Shown piece after piece: positions 1 to 11,919 of a stretch of 64,000 bases of DNA; the first letter of the stretch is position 1, and each line of letters starts with the position of its first letter. This stretch comes from Ceratotherium simum simum (Eukaryota > Chordata > Mammalia > Perissodactyla > Rhinocerotidae). The notes beneath the pieces are model-generated. The model saw only the letters and a program-made list of their open reading frames with translations. It was not told the DNA's origin and did not search any database. A program made the translations under genes and the position numbers. Location: assembly GCF_000283155.1 (NCBI RefSeq), contig NW_004454173.1:10366146-10430145 (forward strand). Reading direction: 5' to 3'.

Positions 1-95
1 GTTAGCCCAGGGCCAGTCTTCCTCATCAAAAAGAGGAGGATTGGCAGATGTTAGCTCAGGGCCAATCTTCCTCACAAAAAAAAAAAAAAAAAAAA
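1..95 (+). mobile_element. ERE SINE, 3' tail only (cut by window edge)
   Basis: The window opens inside the tail module of a tRNA-derived ERE. Two GTTAGC(C/T)CAGGGCCA...CTTCCTC units are followed by about 20 A residues. The head lies outside the window. Confidence 0.85.
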
Positions 96-804
96 CTCCA
101 AACTCTATAGTCCTTCTATTTCTTATGTTGGACTCTCCCACAGGTCAGAGTCTGAGATAATCATCGATGATGCTTTTCCTTCTTATGTAAACCATCACAA
201 ATCCAGTTCTGCTTCAAGCACTGGTACTGAAAAGCACTCACTCCACTCAATTTTCACCACCCACAGAATGCAGTACAGATAAGGCTCAGTAATTTAAATC
301 ATAATAGCTCGGGAAAATTTAAAATTAGCAAGTGACAAGGAGGTGGATTCAATTTTTAACTTCATTCAATTTGTCAAATTTAAAATATTTTCAATTATTT
401 ATTTCTCCAATCTTCACAGCAACCATAACACCACCAATGTTAATTGCTTTGCCTCACTGTGGTTTTACTGCTGCTTGCATTCCCAGTTAATGAACTTCAG
501 TTGGCGCTGACAGTAATTCTAGCTCTAAACCTTTCTTTTCTTAATGAATTAAATCTATTATAGTATGTCCCCCACTATTCCAAGCAGCAGTTCATAAAAC
601 AGTGAATTAAAACACATGACAACTCAAGGCCATGCACTTTATCATCACGGTGCCATCTATAGAGCATGTAGCTGGACCTACAGATCGATTTTACTTAGTT
701 TTAAAAGCACTTAATATGTTTTTTACATTTTGTACATTTCATGTTTATAGTCTGAAAGTAAATTGGTAATTTTTTTTTAAAGCAAGCGATGATTAAGTGA
801 TTTG

Positions 805-1385
805 TCTTCAAAGAAGCTCAGTATCATAAAATGACAATCACAATGTTACCAAGACAAGAAAAAAGAACTTTTTAAAATTTCAACTCCAGGGGCCGGCCCC
901 GTGGCTTAGCGGTTAAGTGCGCGCGCTCCGCTGCTGGCGGCCCGGGTTCGGATCCCGGGCGCGGATCCCAGGCGCGCACCGACGCACCGCTTCTCGGGCA
1001 GTGCTGAGGCCACCTCCCACATACAGCAACTAGAAGGAGGGGCAACTATGACATAAACTATGTACTGGGGCTTTGGGGAGAAAAAAAAAAGGAGGAGGAT
1101 TGGCAGTAGATGTTAGCTCAGAGCCAGTCTTCCTCAGCAAAAAGAGGAGGATTAGCATGGATGTTAGCTCAGGGCTGATCTTCCTCACAAAAAATAAATA
1201 AATAAATAAAACTGTTTAAAAAAAAAAAAATTCCAACTCCAACAATAAGACTCTCTCAAGGCAATCTCCCAGTAATCCTCAAAGAAAGCTCAGTATCATA
1301 AAATGACAAGCACAATGTTACCATGAAACTTCTTTTAATTCCAACTCCAATAGTAAGACTACCTCAAAGTAATTATAATACTATT
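805..1385 (+). repeat. Local tandem duplication (about 130-base unit) split by an ERE
   Basis: CTCAGTATCATAAAATGACA followed by (A/T/G)CACAATGTTACCA occurs near 819-851 and again near 1288-1322, each preceded by TC(T/C)TCAAAGAA and followed at similar distance by an AACTCCA and a TAAGACT context. Removing the ERE at 890-1229 leaves two adjacent, diverged copies of one unit. Confidence 0.65.
890..1229 (+). mobile_element. ERE SINE, full length
   Basis: A complete copy with head GGCCGGCCCCGTGGC, A box TGGCTTAGCGG (902-912), B box GGTTCGGATCC (945-955), the CAGCAACTAGAAGG body, two GATGTTAGCTCAG tail units and an A-rich end. Approximate target duplications (TTTCAACTCCA / TTCCAACTCCA) flank it. 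It lies inside the first copy of a local tandem duplication. Confidence 0.9.
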
Positions 1386-1539
1386 ACTCATCACATAGGA
1401 AAAACATTTTTTATGCATAATAGAAGAATATACAAACATGAGTGGAAATATTATTCCTCATGACTTGGTAGGGGGTTTAGGGGTGATTTATACAGTCTGT
1501 GTTTGTATATTTATGGATATGTACAAATGCCTTAGGATC

Positions 1540-1725
1540 AAGGTCAAACTTTAACCCAGCCTGAGTGATTTGGCCCCAACAACCTAAATAGCCCCATCAG
1601 TCTCTGACCTCCAGCTACAATGGCCTTTTGAGAAGAAGAACCTCATCAACCTTCTTGTTTTGCTCATCACTGTGTTCCCAGCGCAGTGCCTGGTGCATCA
1701 TACTGCTCAGTAAAATTTGATGAAT
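1540..1725 (+). mobile_element. L2 LINE 3' fragment
   Basis: It resembles the L2 3' end: GTTCCCAGCGCAGTGCCTGG, then a CTCAGTAAAATTTGATGAATGAATG ending. Ancient and diverged. Confidence 0.6.
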
Positions 1726-2278
1726 GAATGGATTGAATTACACAGCCCACAGAACAATTACAAAAATGAGAATTTAAGGCCCTTGGAGGAGACTATTTAG
1801 GCAGGTCACAAGCAGACTCCTTTCACAGCTGTTTGCTTCCTACATACAAATGCTGAAAAACATTTGCACACAATTTATTTATTTCAAGTGTCACTATAAT
1901 TCAGGAGTATGAGTACAGGGTCTACCACTCCTAAGCCCAAGGGTATCTAAAGTATATACCACTTCTAGAACATCCCACCAAACCAGAAAAGCCTAAATAA
2001 ATTCCACCATTAGTTGAAATTTCTTTTACAATGTTAAGATATAAATCTAAATACAACAAAATATAGCTCTATTCAAAATCTTTAAGGAATAACTAAATCT
2101 AGGTAGTAAAGTGCAAAGTTTTCTCAGCAGCCAAAGGTTATGTCAAAGATCCTCACACCTGAAACCTTAGAGACAGATCTCCCCCTAGATCCAGCCACAT
2201 CCCAGGTAAGTTTTAGAACTACGAAGTTTTAGAACTTCATCTTAACTGTTTTCGATTAAAACATCTTTAGGCTTTCTT

Positions 2279-2405
2279 TTTTTTTTCCAATTATTTTATT
2301 GAAATCATAAAGGTTTATAACTGTAATTTCGGGTGTACATTATTATTTATCAGTTTCTATGTAGACTGCATTGTGCTCACCACCAGTAGTCTGATTTTTA
2401 TCGGT
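2279..2405 (-). mobile_element. L1 3' end, 5'-truncated
   Basis: A minus-strand L1 3' terminus recognised by TTTATTGAAATCATAAAGGTTTATAAC and the GTGTACATTATTATTTATCAG block also seen at the end of the L1 near 46.7 kb. It is flanked by a 17-base target duplication (CATCTTTAGGCTTTCTT at 2262-2278; one mismatch at 2406-2422). Confidence 0.8.
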
Positions 2406-3284
2406 CATCTTTAGACTTTCTTAAAGGGAAATGAACATTATTTCTAGAAGACAGGTTACCGTTAAAAACATCAATTAGTTATATTAGTTGGAGATGGAGT
2501 TGAAGAAGCAAATGTAAACGGATGCAGGGAAGACAGGGCAGAACAGACTACTGAAACTTCCTCCTAATTTAAAAAGTCCCTTCTATCAATCTGCTCTCAA
2601 GCCCCTTTGCCTTTTGCTCACAAATTAGGGAAAAACACCAGTCGTTTTGATGCATCACTCTCTTTCTGAAAAATTAACTTGATAAAACAAAGGTTGAAGT
2701 AGCCTTCTGACCCTCAAAAGAAACTTCACCTTTGCTACAAATGTCCTTGATTTCAAAATACTCATTCATTCAAAAAGAAAAGTGTTATCTGTCCATAATG
2801 TGCAAGGCATGCAAAAGCTGTGATTTCCAAACTGTTAATATAGGAGAGCTCTTCAGGGGTGCAAACTCACTCTGAACTCTCACTGTACTTCCTTATCAGG
2901 CAGGCAGAGGAGCACCCCTTCCATCTCCAGACATGGTCTTCTGGGGGCCCCTCAGTAAAAGGCTAATTCCAAAGCCTATATCTTCCTTATTAGAAAACAG
3001 TACTTGTCTTGAAATGGTGCCAAGTCCTAATTTTCTCCATGTTCTTTTCAATGTTTTAACATTTAACTTTGAACAGTGTTCCAGGCACAAGCAACCACAA
3101 ATTAATTAAATTAAAATGTAACATCACAGTAAGATGAAAGTCCTTCATGGTGCCTACATAAATGGATGAACTCTTGCCAGATCTCTTCCCTCACAACACT
3201 GTGTACATATTCTGAAACAAGATCCAGGTCCACAGGAGTGACTCAAAGAAAGATCAATGACAAACAGAAAGATAGGGGAAGGAA

Positions 3285-3480
3285 TAGTTATTAAGCAACC
3301 GACCACACATTAGGCAGTTCACCCACATTATCTCACTCCTTACAACCACCTTGGGAAGCATGAGTTCCATTTTACAAAAGTAGAAATTGAAGCTCCAAAG
3401 AGGGTAAATAACTGACCTCAGTTCACAAAGCCAACATTATCACCTAGACTTGAACCCATGCCCTTTCCTACAATCAGCGA
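3285..3480 (-). mobile_element. MIR SINE
   Basis: Reverse-strand MIR signature: ATTATCTCACTCCTTACAAC, CCATTTTACAAAAGTAGAAA, then CACAAAGCCAAC and GACTTGAACCCATG. Confidence 0.7.
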
Positions 3481-3934
3481 GTTCCCTAAGTCGGAAAGAT
3501 GAATAGGAAAGGACACCACTGCCAGAATGCTACCAGTGTACCAAACCCTAACCACTCCGTGGCTGACATGCCTTTACTGTGACAGCATTTGAGTCCCACG
3601 GAGTCCAGAGCCACATCTTCCTCCTCCCTACCATCCTGGGTACCAGCTCCCCTTCCTGCCTGCCTCCTGGAGGCACCACCCCACCCTTCCAAGGAGCCGA
3701 GCCGGAGGCCTGCTGCTCGGCCACAACTCTTCCCCATCACCACCCGCCACCCACAGTGCTGCTGTGGTGGCTGCCCCCCTCTTCTGTTCTCCGCTTCTCT
3801 TTCTCACCACTTCAGTCTCCTCACAATTTTCAGAGCTTTTGCAAGAGGCAGTAAGATGATCCACTTAGTAAATCATCCCAGCACAGCGTGAGCAAGATGG
3901 CCACCAGCTCCAGTGCTCCCCTGTGTTCATCTAC

Positions 3935-4065
3935 TGCTAATGCACATGATACAGAAGACACTGGCTTTGGAACCAGACAGGCCTGGGGTCCCAACCCCAG
4001 CTCTCTCTGCAGAGTGGGCAAGTTACTTGGCCCTCAGTTAACAGCAAACATTCCTTGCCCTCTGT
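3935..4065 (+). mobile_element. MIR SINE fragment
   Basis: Forward MIR core: CACTGGCTTTGGAACCAGAC, CAGGCCTGGGGTCCCAA, then GGGCAAGTTACTTGGCCCTCAG. A 13-base tandem duplication (ATGCATTGAAGAA) follows at 4093-4118. Confidence 0.7.
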
Positions 4066-4404
4066 GTTACTGAGAAGCTTCAATGCAACACCATGCATTG
4101 AAGAAATGCATTGAAGAAAAACTTTTTTACAGGCACGCTCAATTTTACCATTGGTAGCCCTATGCACCCAGCTTACTGTTTCACATGATACTGATCAAAA
4201 ACTTCCAAACCACCACACTGGGGTCATATAGAAACTTCTACCTTCGAACGCCTTTTAAAATTCTGTTTGGTATCAAAAAGAATTAAAAACCAGGAGAGAC
4301 ATGCAGGAAAAACCTCTCGTCATGAGATCCCCCTTCTACAGAAAGGGATTATATGACAAATTTTCTCACTTCGCTATGGGTGAGGGAATGACGCCCACCA
4401 TCCG

Positions 4405-4570
4405 AAGCAGTGGTTCCTAGCCTCTGGGGACACTCCTTTGAGAACCTGATGAAAGCTCTAAACCCCTCACCCAGAAAAATGGCAATCTCACAGAGACAAA
4501 AAATACTACCTGGAATTTCAAGAGGGTCAAGGGCCCTCTGAAACCCACCATCGACAGCAAGATAAGAGCC
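4405..4570. mobile_element. hAT-type DNA transposon remnant (MITE-like)
   Basis: The sequence AGTGGTTCCTAGCCTCTGGG, then TTTGAGAACCTGATGAAAGC, followed by AGAGGGTCAAGGGCCCTC, resembles nonautonomous hAT elements that carry 'not-corrected-for' inverted ends. Similar copies occur near 7745-7960 and 8440-8530. The family name is not certain. Confidence 0.45.
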
Positions 4571-4739
4571 CTCAGCAAAGTACCATCTACAGTACTCAAA
4601 CTGGCAAAATTCTCAATTCAGATTTTGTTTCTTTAAGGTGCAATACATTCAGAAGTCTGGACAAAAACCTCAAGAAGGTAAAGAAAGTTTTCTCATTCAA
4701 CTCTTCACATCTCTCTCTGGCTTGAAATAAATTGCTACA

Positions 4740-4955
4740 GGGCCAGCCCCGTGGCTTAGCGGTTAAGTGCGTGCTCTCCGCTGCCGGCGGCCCGGGTTCG
4801 GATCCTGGGTGCGCACCGAGGCACCACTCCTCCAGCCATGCTGAGGCCGAATCCCACATACAGCAACTAGAAGGATGTGCAGCTATGACAGACAACTATG
4901 TACTGGGGCTTTGGGGGAAAAATAAATAAATAAAATCTTTAAAAAAAAAAAAAAA
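4740..4955 (+). mobile_element. ERE SINE, short form
   Basis: This copy has the tRNA head and ACTAGAAGGATGTGCAGC body but ends after GGGGCTTTGGGGG in an AAATAAATAAA tail, without the GATGTTAGCTCAGGGC module. Perfect 16-base target duplications GAAATAAATTGCTACA flank it (4724-4739 and 4956-4971). Confidence 0.92.
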
Positions 4956-5179
4956 GAAATAAATTGCTACAAAACTAACAAGGCTCAAAACCTGAAGAGA
5001 AGGTTCTCTCTTGGAAGCAAAATCTCAAAACAAAGATGTGCTCAGGGCCAGTGCATGTGCTGGGGGGATGGGCAAGGGAAAAGAGGTGCAAAATTTTAAA
5101 AAAACCATTATGTCTATATGTTTTATTTTTCAATATCATCCTTTTTTAACTTTCTATGTATATGTTTTTTGTATTTGGG

Positions 5180-5419
5180 TTTTTTTTGTGAAGAAGATTG
5201 GCCCTGAGCTAACATCTGTTGCCAATCCTCCTTTTTGCTTGAGGAAGATTGCTGCTGAGCTAACATCTGTGCCAATCCTCCTCTATTTTGTACGTGGGAC
5301 GCCTGCCACAGCATGGCTAGATGAGCAGTGTTAGGTCCGTGCCAGGGATCCGACCTGCGAACTCCGGGCCACCGAAGCAGAGCACGTGAACTTAACCACT
5401 ATACCACCAGGCTGGCCCC
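5180..5419 (-). mobile_element. ERE SINE, alternative-head subfamily
   Basis: A minus-strand copy with two tail units (GAGCTAACATCTGT) and a head reading GGGGCCAGCCTGGTGG on the minus strand. It is more diverged than most copies, so probably older. Confidence 0.85.
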
Positions 5420-5904
5420 TACATGTATGTTCTTAATGTGCATTATATATTTGTATAACTGCACATGTATACTATGTATACACAGATATGTATGTTACTT
5501 TTACAGATTGGAGTAAGCAATTACAAAAAGTATTTGGAGATCCTGTCCTAGTAGAAGACTTCCAAAATAAGTTTATCTAATAATAATTTTACCTGTTAAC
5601 TCTCTGCAAATGGAATTTCCCCTGAAAATAATTACCTTAGCTACTTTAAGTTCTTATTTCTGAAATGAGAAGTCAGTTTGAAACTGATGTTAACTAAACA
5701 GTAATGCTGAGATTGTTCCACAGAACTCATTCTCCTTTTTCCTTTAAAAGCCTAATTCTCAAAGCTCTACAGACTCCATATTTTTCTTCCTTAAATGGAA
5801 ATAATCCCTGTAAGGTATTAAAGGAATAAAAGTCAACTGAAAAACAGTGGCAAGCATTTTCCACTATACGGTTTTTCCTACAATTATAACAGTTAATATT
5901 CTTC

Positions 5905-6115
5905 AACTCCTAAACATACTCAGCACTGAGCTAAACGTTCCACCTGCTTTATGGCACTTACTCTGACTCTGTGAGGTGGGTTCTAACACTCTCCCAATTT
6001 TGGAGATTGAAAAACCATTGCTTAGCAATCACACAGCTGTGAGTGAACCCAGAATTCAAACCCAGGTGTGTGTGACCCCAGGGCCTCCATTCTTACCTCA
6101 GAGAGGCCACCTGCC
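5905..6115 (-). mobile_element. MIR SINE
   Basis: Reverse-strand MIR: a CTCAGCACTGAGCTAAACG start, CTGTGAGGTGGGTTCTA, AATCACACAGCTGTGAGTG, then AGAATTCAAACCCAGG. Confidence 0.7.
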
Positions 6116-6457
6116 TCCCTTAGGTAAAATATGTCCTATATATTAGGTATATACTGTTATATATTAGGTAATAATATAACAACATAGTAATATCATATTA
6201 TTCAATTAATATGTTCATTACAGGCTTAATTTTACTGTAACATAAAAATAAGATCCCATATTTGTTTTCATAAAATATTCAAGTACTTCTAAGTAGTAAA
6301 AGAGGATGTCATTATTTGCAAACAAACCAAAGAACTACCTTAGTTAGCATTTTTTGAAATGTCTAGAAATTTTACTGTTCTTTTTCAAGCACTACAAAAT
6401 CTAATTAATATTAAGAGTGAACATTAACATAAAATAAAAGTTTTAAAGACAAGAGAA

Positions 6458-6694
6458 GGGCCAGCCCCATGGCATAGGAGTTAAGTCCACGTGCTCCGCT
6501 GCTGGCAGCCCGGGTTCGGATCCCGGGCGTGCACCAACGCACCGCTTATCAGGCCATGCTGTGACGGCATCCCACATAAAGTGGAGGAAGATGGGCATAG
6601 ATGTTAGCTCAGAGCCAGTCTTCCTCAGCAAAAAGAGGAGGATTGGTATTGATGTTAGCTCAGGGCTGATATTCCTCACACACACAAAAAAAAA
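6458..6694 (+). mobile_element. ERE SINE, full length, 'GTGGAGGAAGATGGGC' subfamily
   Basis: Head GGCCAGCCCCATGGC, the CATCCCACATAAAGTGGAGG body and two tail units. 9-base target duplications ACAAGAGAA flank it (6449-6457 and 6695-6703). Confidence 0.9.
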
Positions 6695-7194
6695 ACAAGA
6701 GAAAATTTGACCATAGAAACCCTGCTCTAAAAGCCCATTATAGTATTCAGATATGCTATTCTCTCAAACTCTATAAAGAAAGTCTGGCGATCTGATGAGC
6801 CCATAATTCAGTCCCCAAACACCAGCAGAGAAAGGGGATTTCACTGTACTTAACATCTTAACTTCTGCAAAACGAAAGTGATGAATCCCCTAAGTAAAAG
6901 GAATCCCTCTTAGTATGTCATACATAAAACCCACTCCATCCTCCCTCCACAGGATATCATTTCTGTTTTTATCCTGAAACATGGAGAATTACCAGAGCAC
7001 CAAGCCACTCTCAGGATTTTAAGTGAACACTCAGCAATTTGATCCTTTCAAAATAAAAAGTCTTCATTAAACAAGTTTCTAATCTTATGTAAATTACAAG
7101 TTAAAATAAAATTTGCATAGCCTGGATTTTGGGGAAAAAAAATTTTAATATTTAGAAAGAAAATATAAATGCCTATACTACTATGACTAACAAC

Positions 7195-7540
7195 TTAGAT
7201 GTCAACTAACAATGTGCATTAATTTACTAACGAATATCTGTTGGATGCCTACTAAGTACAAGGTACTGATGGAGGCCCTAGAGATGAGAGAACAAGGTTT
7301 CTACACTGAAGATTATATTCTAAAGGGGGAGGAGAAACAGATAACAGACAAGTAAACAAAGATAAAATAATTTCAGATTATAACTACAATGGAAGAAACA
7401 AGAGTGATAGTCACTTCAAAGGCTATTTTTAAAAGTCATGAGGGATGGTCCCTAAGAAGGTCCCATTTGAGCTGAAACTTGAAGAATGATACAAAGTCAA
7501 AGGAAGAAAATTCTAGGTAGAAAGGATGACCTCAGCTTAT
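7195..7540 (-). mobile_element. L2 LINE fragment
   Basis: It reads as the reverse complement of an L2 3' region: GAATATCTGTTGGATGCC, CTACTAAGTACAAGGTAC, GAGGAGAAACAGATAACAG, then TTTGAGCTGAAACTTGAAG. Confidence 0.55.
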
Positions 7541-7694
7541 GAGAAGATTCATTTAGCACCTTGATATTTTTATGCCCTAGCTGGGTGATATCCTGGCGAG
7601 ACCCACATTATGATGAATTCTGTTTATAGCTTACAATGGTTACTGTTAAGTGTCCAATGCATATGTGCTCACATACAGCTAACATGATACTCAG

Positions 7695-7730
7695 GAAATA
7701 ATAATAACAATAACAATAACAATAACAACT
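7695..7730 (+). repeat. (AATAAC)n microsatellite-like repeat
   Basis: Repeated AATAAC/AATAAT units near 7697-7728. Confidence 0.8.
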
Positions 7731-7744
7731 CCCAATCTTTTACT

Positions 7745-7960
7745 CTAAGCCAAACGCTCTTAACCATGGGGAAAGAACAGGAGTGGCAGGGCTAAATCTT
7801 TGAGAATCTGATGAAAGCAATGAAGCCAAAAAAAAAAAATACACATACACAGAAACATTACATAGAATTTTAGGAGGTTCTTAGAACCCTACAGCCCATC
7901 CACGATGCACACACCCTATCCCCAATCAGAAATCCATGAACCCTAGGTTAAGAACTAAGC
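7745..7960. mobile_element. hAT-type DNA transposon remnant (MITE-like)
   Basis: A copy of the element at 4405: CTTAACCATGGGGAAAG, GAGAATCTGATGAAAGC, an AGGAGGTTCTTAGAACC stem and an AACCCTAGGTTAAGAA end, so the ends are roughly inverted. A third partial copy is at 8440-8530. Confidence 0.5.
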
Positions 7961-8439
7961 ATAATTATCACACTCACATGGGATGGGATACGAACACACG
8001 TTGCTACCCTACTTTAAATGATTAATAAATCAGGAACGCTTACTCTCAACATCTTTTGGCCCACATAAGACTCTGTGTGGGAATTTTCTCTCTGCTACAG
8101 AAACAAACTATTAGGATATATAAAAAAAAATATTCCCACCTAAAAGTGAATGAAATACCTCTTCACTACAACTGAGTGTAATCTTTCACACATGAAAACT
8201 GTGTAATTTGACACTTGGTTTTGTGCAAGATCTTATAATTTTTTTCCAAAAAGAAAAATATTGCCACATTGTTTCAAAGGCTGCAAAGCTGAATGTTAAC
8301 AACTATTAACTTACAGGTGTTCTTCCAGTTCAAAAGCAAAGCTTATGATTATTTTTTAAAACCACACACACACATTCATACTACAATTTAGTTGTCTAAA
8401 GAACATACATCATGAATCTACGGTACAAACTAGATCGAT

Positions 8440-8530
8440 AGTTCCTAACCTTTTTTGATTCAGACACCGTTTTGAGAATCCGAAAAATGCTATGAAATTC
8501 TCCCATTTAAAAATAGACATAGACATACAA
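8440..8530. mobile_element. hAT-type DNA transposon remnant, partial
   Basis: TAGTTCCTAACCTTTTTTG, then TTTTGAGAATCCGAAAAATG, shares its ends with the elements at 4405 and 7745. Only one end is present. Confidence 0.4.
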
Positions 8531-9029
8531 AATGTGCATATAACTTCCGGCTGCTCAATGCATTTCAAATTCAATCAAGGACTTAAGAATGTCTACACCT
8601 TCTATCTAAGAATATTTTGACTTCTGGGAAGGGGAACTAGTAGAACTGAGTGGGGAGGAAGATTTTTCACTATACATCCTTTTGTATCTTTTGAAATTTG
8701 AACCATATAACTGTATTACTTAGCCAAAAAATGAGTAAGTTAAAAATAAAAAGCATTGCACTAAAAAATGTGGCAGGCTACCAATGCAGTAGGTGAAAAT
8801 CTCCAAATAAAGATGTCTAAGATAACTAGTCTACTAAATTCAATACATTTGCAAACTGTTTCTTTGAATTTTTTGGTTGAAAAAGGTTCATGACTACAAA
8901 ACTATGCTCGTTTCATAATTTTCAGAGAAATTTCCAATTTCAACTTTTTGCTGGGAAAATAAAAAGTCAAATAATAATTCCACATTACTCTTATTTTAAC
9001 TTCCAGTTAGAAATCCCAGTTAAATAACA

Positions 9030-9225
9030 CGAGCTAGTATTTATTGAATGTGGCACTACTATATCTATCAATTATTATTATCATCCCATGTGACAGACAA
9101 GGAAACAAAGGCTTTCCAGAGTTAGCTCACTTGCCCCAGGCAACACAGCTAGTGAGTGAGCCAGGCCTCTTGCAGGCAACAAAGCCCATGTCCTTCCCCC
9201 ATGTGACACTGCATCATAACCTACA
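9030..9225 (-). mobile_element. MIR SINE
   Basis: Reverse-strand MIR: CTAGTATTTATTGAATG, CATGTGACAGACAAGGAAAC, then CAGGCAACACAGCTAGTGAG. Confidence 0.75.
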
Positions 9226-9392
9226 AGGAAGAGGTAAGCACTAAACTAGAGAACACTATTCCTTAAGAGACTAGTCTCTTTATAAATACACATTAGAGCA
9301 CTAGCCCATTATAAAAATTGGCAATTATATCCGTGTATTTCTTCTTTACCCTACACAAAGCAGATATAGAGGAAAGAGAATTACCCCATCTA

Positions 9393-9658
9393 GGGGCCGG
9401 CCTGGTGGCATAGTGGTTAAGGTTGCATGTTCCACTTCAGTGGCCTGGGATTCGTGGGTTCGGATCCCGGGCGTGGACCTACTCACTGCTCATCAAGCCA
9501 TGCTAAGGCAGCGTCCTATATAGAAGAGCTACAACTCTACAACTATGATACACAACTATGTACTGGGGCTTTGGGGAGAAAAAAGAAAAAAAAAAAGAAG
9601 AAGATTGGCAATAGGTGTTAGCGCAGAGCCAATCTTCCTCAAAAAAAAAAAAAGAGAG
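9393..9658 (+). mobile_element. ERE SINE with hybrid head
   Basis: Head GGGCCGGCCTGGTGGC, a diverged body and a single tail unit ending in poly(A). It is bounded by an 18-base target duplication AGAGAATTACCCCATCTA (9375-9392 and 9659-9676). The body has lost the usual CAGCAACTAGAAGG in favour of GAAGAGCTACAACTC. Confidence 0.9.
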
Positions 9659-10137
9659 AGAGAATTACCCCATCTAACAATTTAAGAAGCACAAAAACTA
9701 GTTTTAAATTGGAATTTTTAAAGTTTTCACAAACTGACACCCTAAAAAATAAAAATGTAAGCTGAATCATAAGCCTAGAGCTTAAAAACAAATGTTTTCA
9801 TCAGAGGAGTGTTATAGAAACACAAGGTTACCCATCTAAAGGTTTCAACACCAAGAGGCAAAGAGTTTCCTTCTGCTGAACGGTATCTCCAGTCACCATA
9901 GTTTGGGGAATGTTTACTACTGAATGTCCACACTATCAGCAAAATGCCTCAGAAATACGTAATGAATTGTGAGGCTAGAAATAATGCCACTTTCACTATA
10001 ATCCCATCTTCAAAGAGGTGGTAGTTTTAAAAACAATCACTCACATCTAAACTTACAGAATCTTTTAAAGTTAAAGAAAGAAGGAAATATGGCATGGGAG
10101 GATGGGGAGGGGAGAGAACATAAATCACCTAACCAGA

Positions 10138-10139
<2 letters not shown>

Positions 10140-10169
<30 letters not shown>

Positions 10170-10186
10170 ACTATTATTATTATCAT
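10140..10186 (+). repeat. (TAC)n/(TAT)n trinucleotide repeat
   Basis: About nine ACT/TAC units followed by several ATT units, inside PPP2R5E intron 2. A likely polymorphic microsatellite. Confidence 0.85.
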
Positions 10187-11686
10187 TAAAATAAATGTGT
10201 GTGTGTCTATTTGCTTAAGTGTTTAACTTAGATGGTCCTTATTCAGCGCCTCACCTAGATAATTGTAAAAGCGTGCTTCGTACCCTACTGTGTAGGCACA
10301 AGGAAAGTACCCAAGTCTTTACTTTCTGGTCAAGCACAGAAGGCACTAAACCTCTACTGGATTTCCTTTATCGGCAAAATGGCTAAGAGTCTTTATGCTC
10401 AAAAAACTTGAGGACTCTTTGAAAACATTTTCAGAAGTACATAAAGATGGAGAAGATTCAAATGTCTATATTTCAAGGTTTATCCTGCAATTTCATTATA
10501 CGTACACAGCTGAGGAAAAGCCAGGTCACTCACCATATATTTACACGAACTACATGCTGGCATTGCTTTCTACAGAAAATAACATTGATACAAATGTCAA
10601 AACCCCACGTATTAGAAAAAGGGCAAAATAGACGAAACTTTCCTTTCACTTATTATAGTTCTGCAAGCGAAGAGACTTTTAAAATGCTACGAATTCATGG
10701 CAGTATTACTTATAAGTCAAATACTATGATACATATACTAAACATTTTGAGAATGGACACACAGAAAATAAGTGATCATTAATGAATATCTAATTTTTGA
10801 GCTTTTAAAAATTACATATTAAAGAGATGAGTTATATAATTATTACGTTTACACAATTTTCATTTTCAAACTCCCCTAAAATTAAAGACCTTGAGGACAT
10901 GTCTTTTACTTAACTCTTTAAAGCAACCCACAAAATTCAACTGCAATTTATATTGTACCCCCAAATAAAATTAACTCAAACTTTCCAATTTAGTCAAAGC
11001 AATACTACAGAAATTCAATCAATATCCACTAGCATGCATATATAATTTATTCTGGCTTCTCCCAAGGAAATGACGAAAACAAAAAAAAGAAAATCTTCCT
11101 ATATTTTCTTTATATTCCACAAATTACTTCCTAAAGTTGGTGAGAAGGCAACACACAAATAAGTCAATCCATTGCAAGGAAAGCAAGTGTCATTTAACAA
11201 ATTCTTTACATTCACTACAAAAATCAAGAGCAAATACACATTCCTGAAGTCTATATCTGTAATTCTATATTTGTACTTCTTTGTTATTCTATAGATATAT
11301 AAATCTAACTTATGAAATACTTTCCAGAATATTTTCCCAAAACGTGCTTACTACACAAGAATCACTTTTAGTCCGTCTGGAATTAAGCTTGTGCATATAT
11401 CTAGTATTATATGGTCCTATTACTCTCCAATTCTCCCATGCTGGCAAAATATACAAGTTCACAAAAATCGTATTCTTGGAGAGCAGAGTTCTTGGAACAT
11501 TTTCAATACTACCAGACTTCACTTAAAAAATGAGGAAAGGATATACAAATGGCCAATAAGTACATAAAAAGATGCTCAACATCACTAATTATTAGGGAAA
11601 CACAAATCAAAGCCACAATGAAATACCACTTTACACACATTATGATGGCTATTATCAAAAAAAAAAGAAAATAAGAAATGTTGGTA

Positions 11687-11919
11687 GGGCCGGCCCCGTG
11701 GCGTAGCGGTTAAGTGCGCGCGCTCCACTGCTGGCGGCCCGGGTTCGGATCTCCGGCGCGCACTGATGCACCGCTTGTCAAGCCATGCTGTGGCAGCGTC
11801 CCATATAAAGTAGAGGAAGATGGGCACAGATGTTAGCTCAGGGCCAGTCTTCCTCAGCAAAAAGAGGAAGATTGGCATGGATGTTAGCTCAGGGCTGATC
11901 TTCCTCACAAAAAAAAAAA
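11687..11919 (+). mobile_element. ERE SINE nested in L1
   Basis: Full-length, 'GTAGAGGAAGATGGGC' subfamily, with head GGGCCGGCCCCGTGGCG and two tail units. Diverged target duplications (AGAAATGTTGGT / AAAAGTGCTGGT) flank it. Confidence 0.9.

Noticed and set aside
900..960. tRNA gene-like sequence in ERE heads
   Set aside because: A and B boxes are present, but the sequences are dispersed SINE heads with degenerate cloverleaf potential, target duplications and A tails, not functional tRNA genes.
10395..10782. Overlapping 78- and 111-codon frames
   Set aside because: They lie inside PPP2R5E intron 2, with no similarity that I recognise and no splice signals; probably chance.
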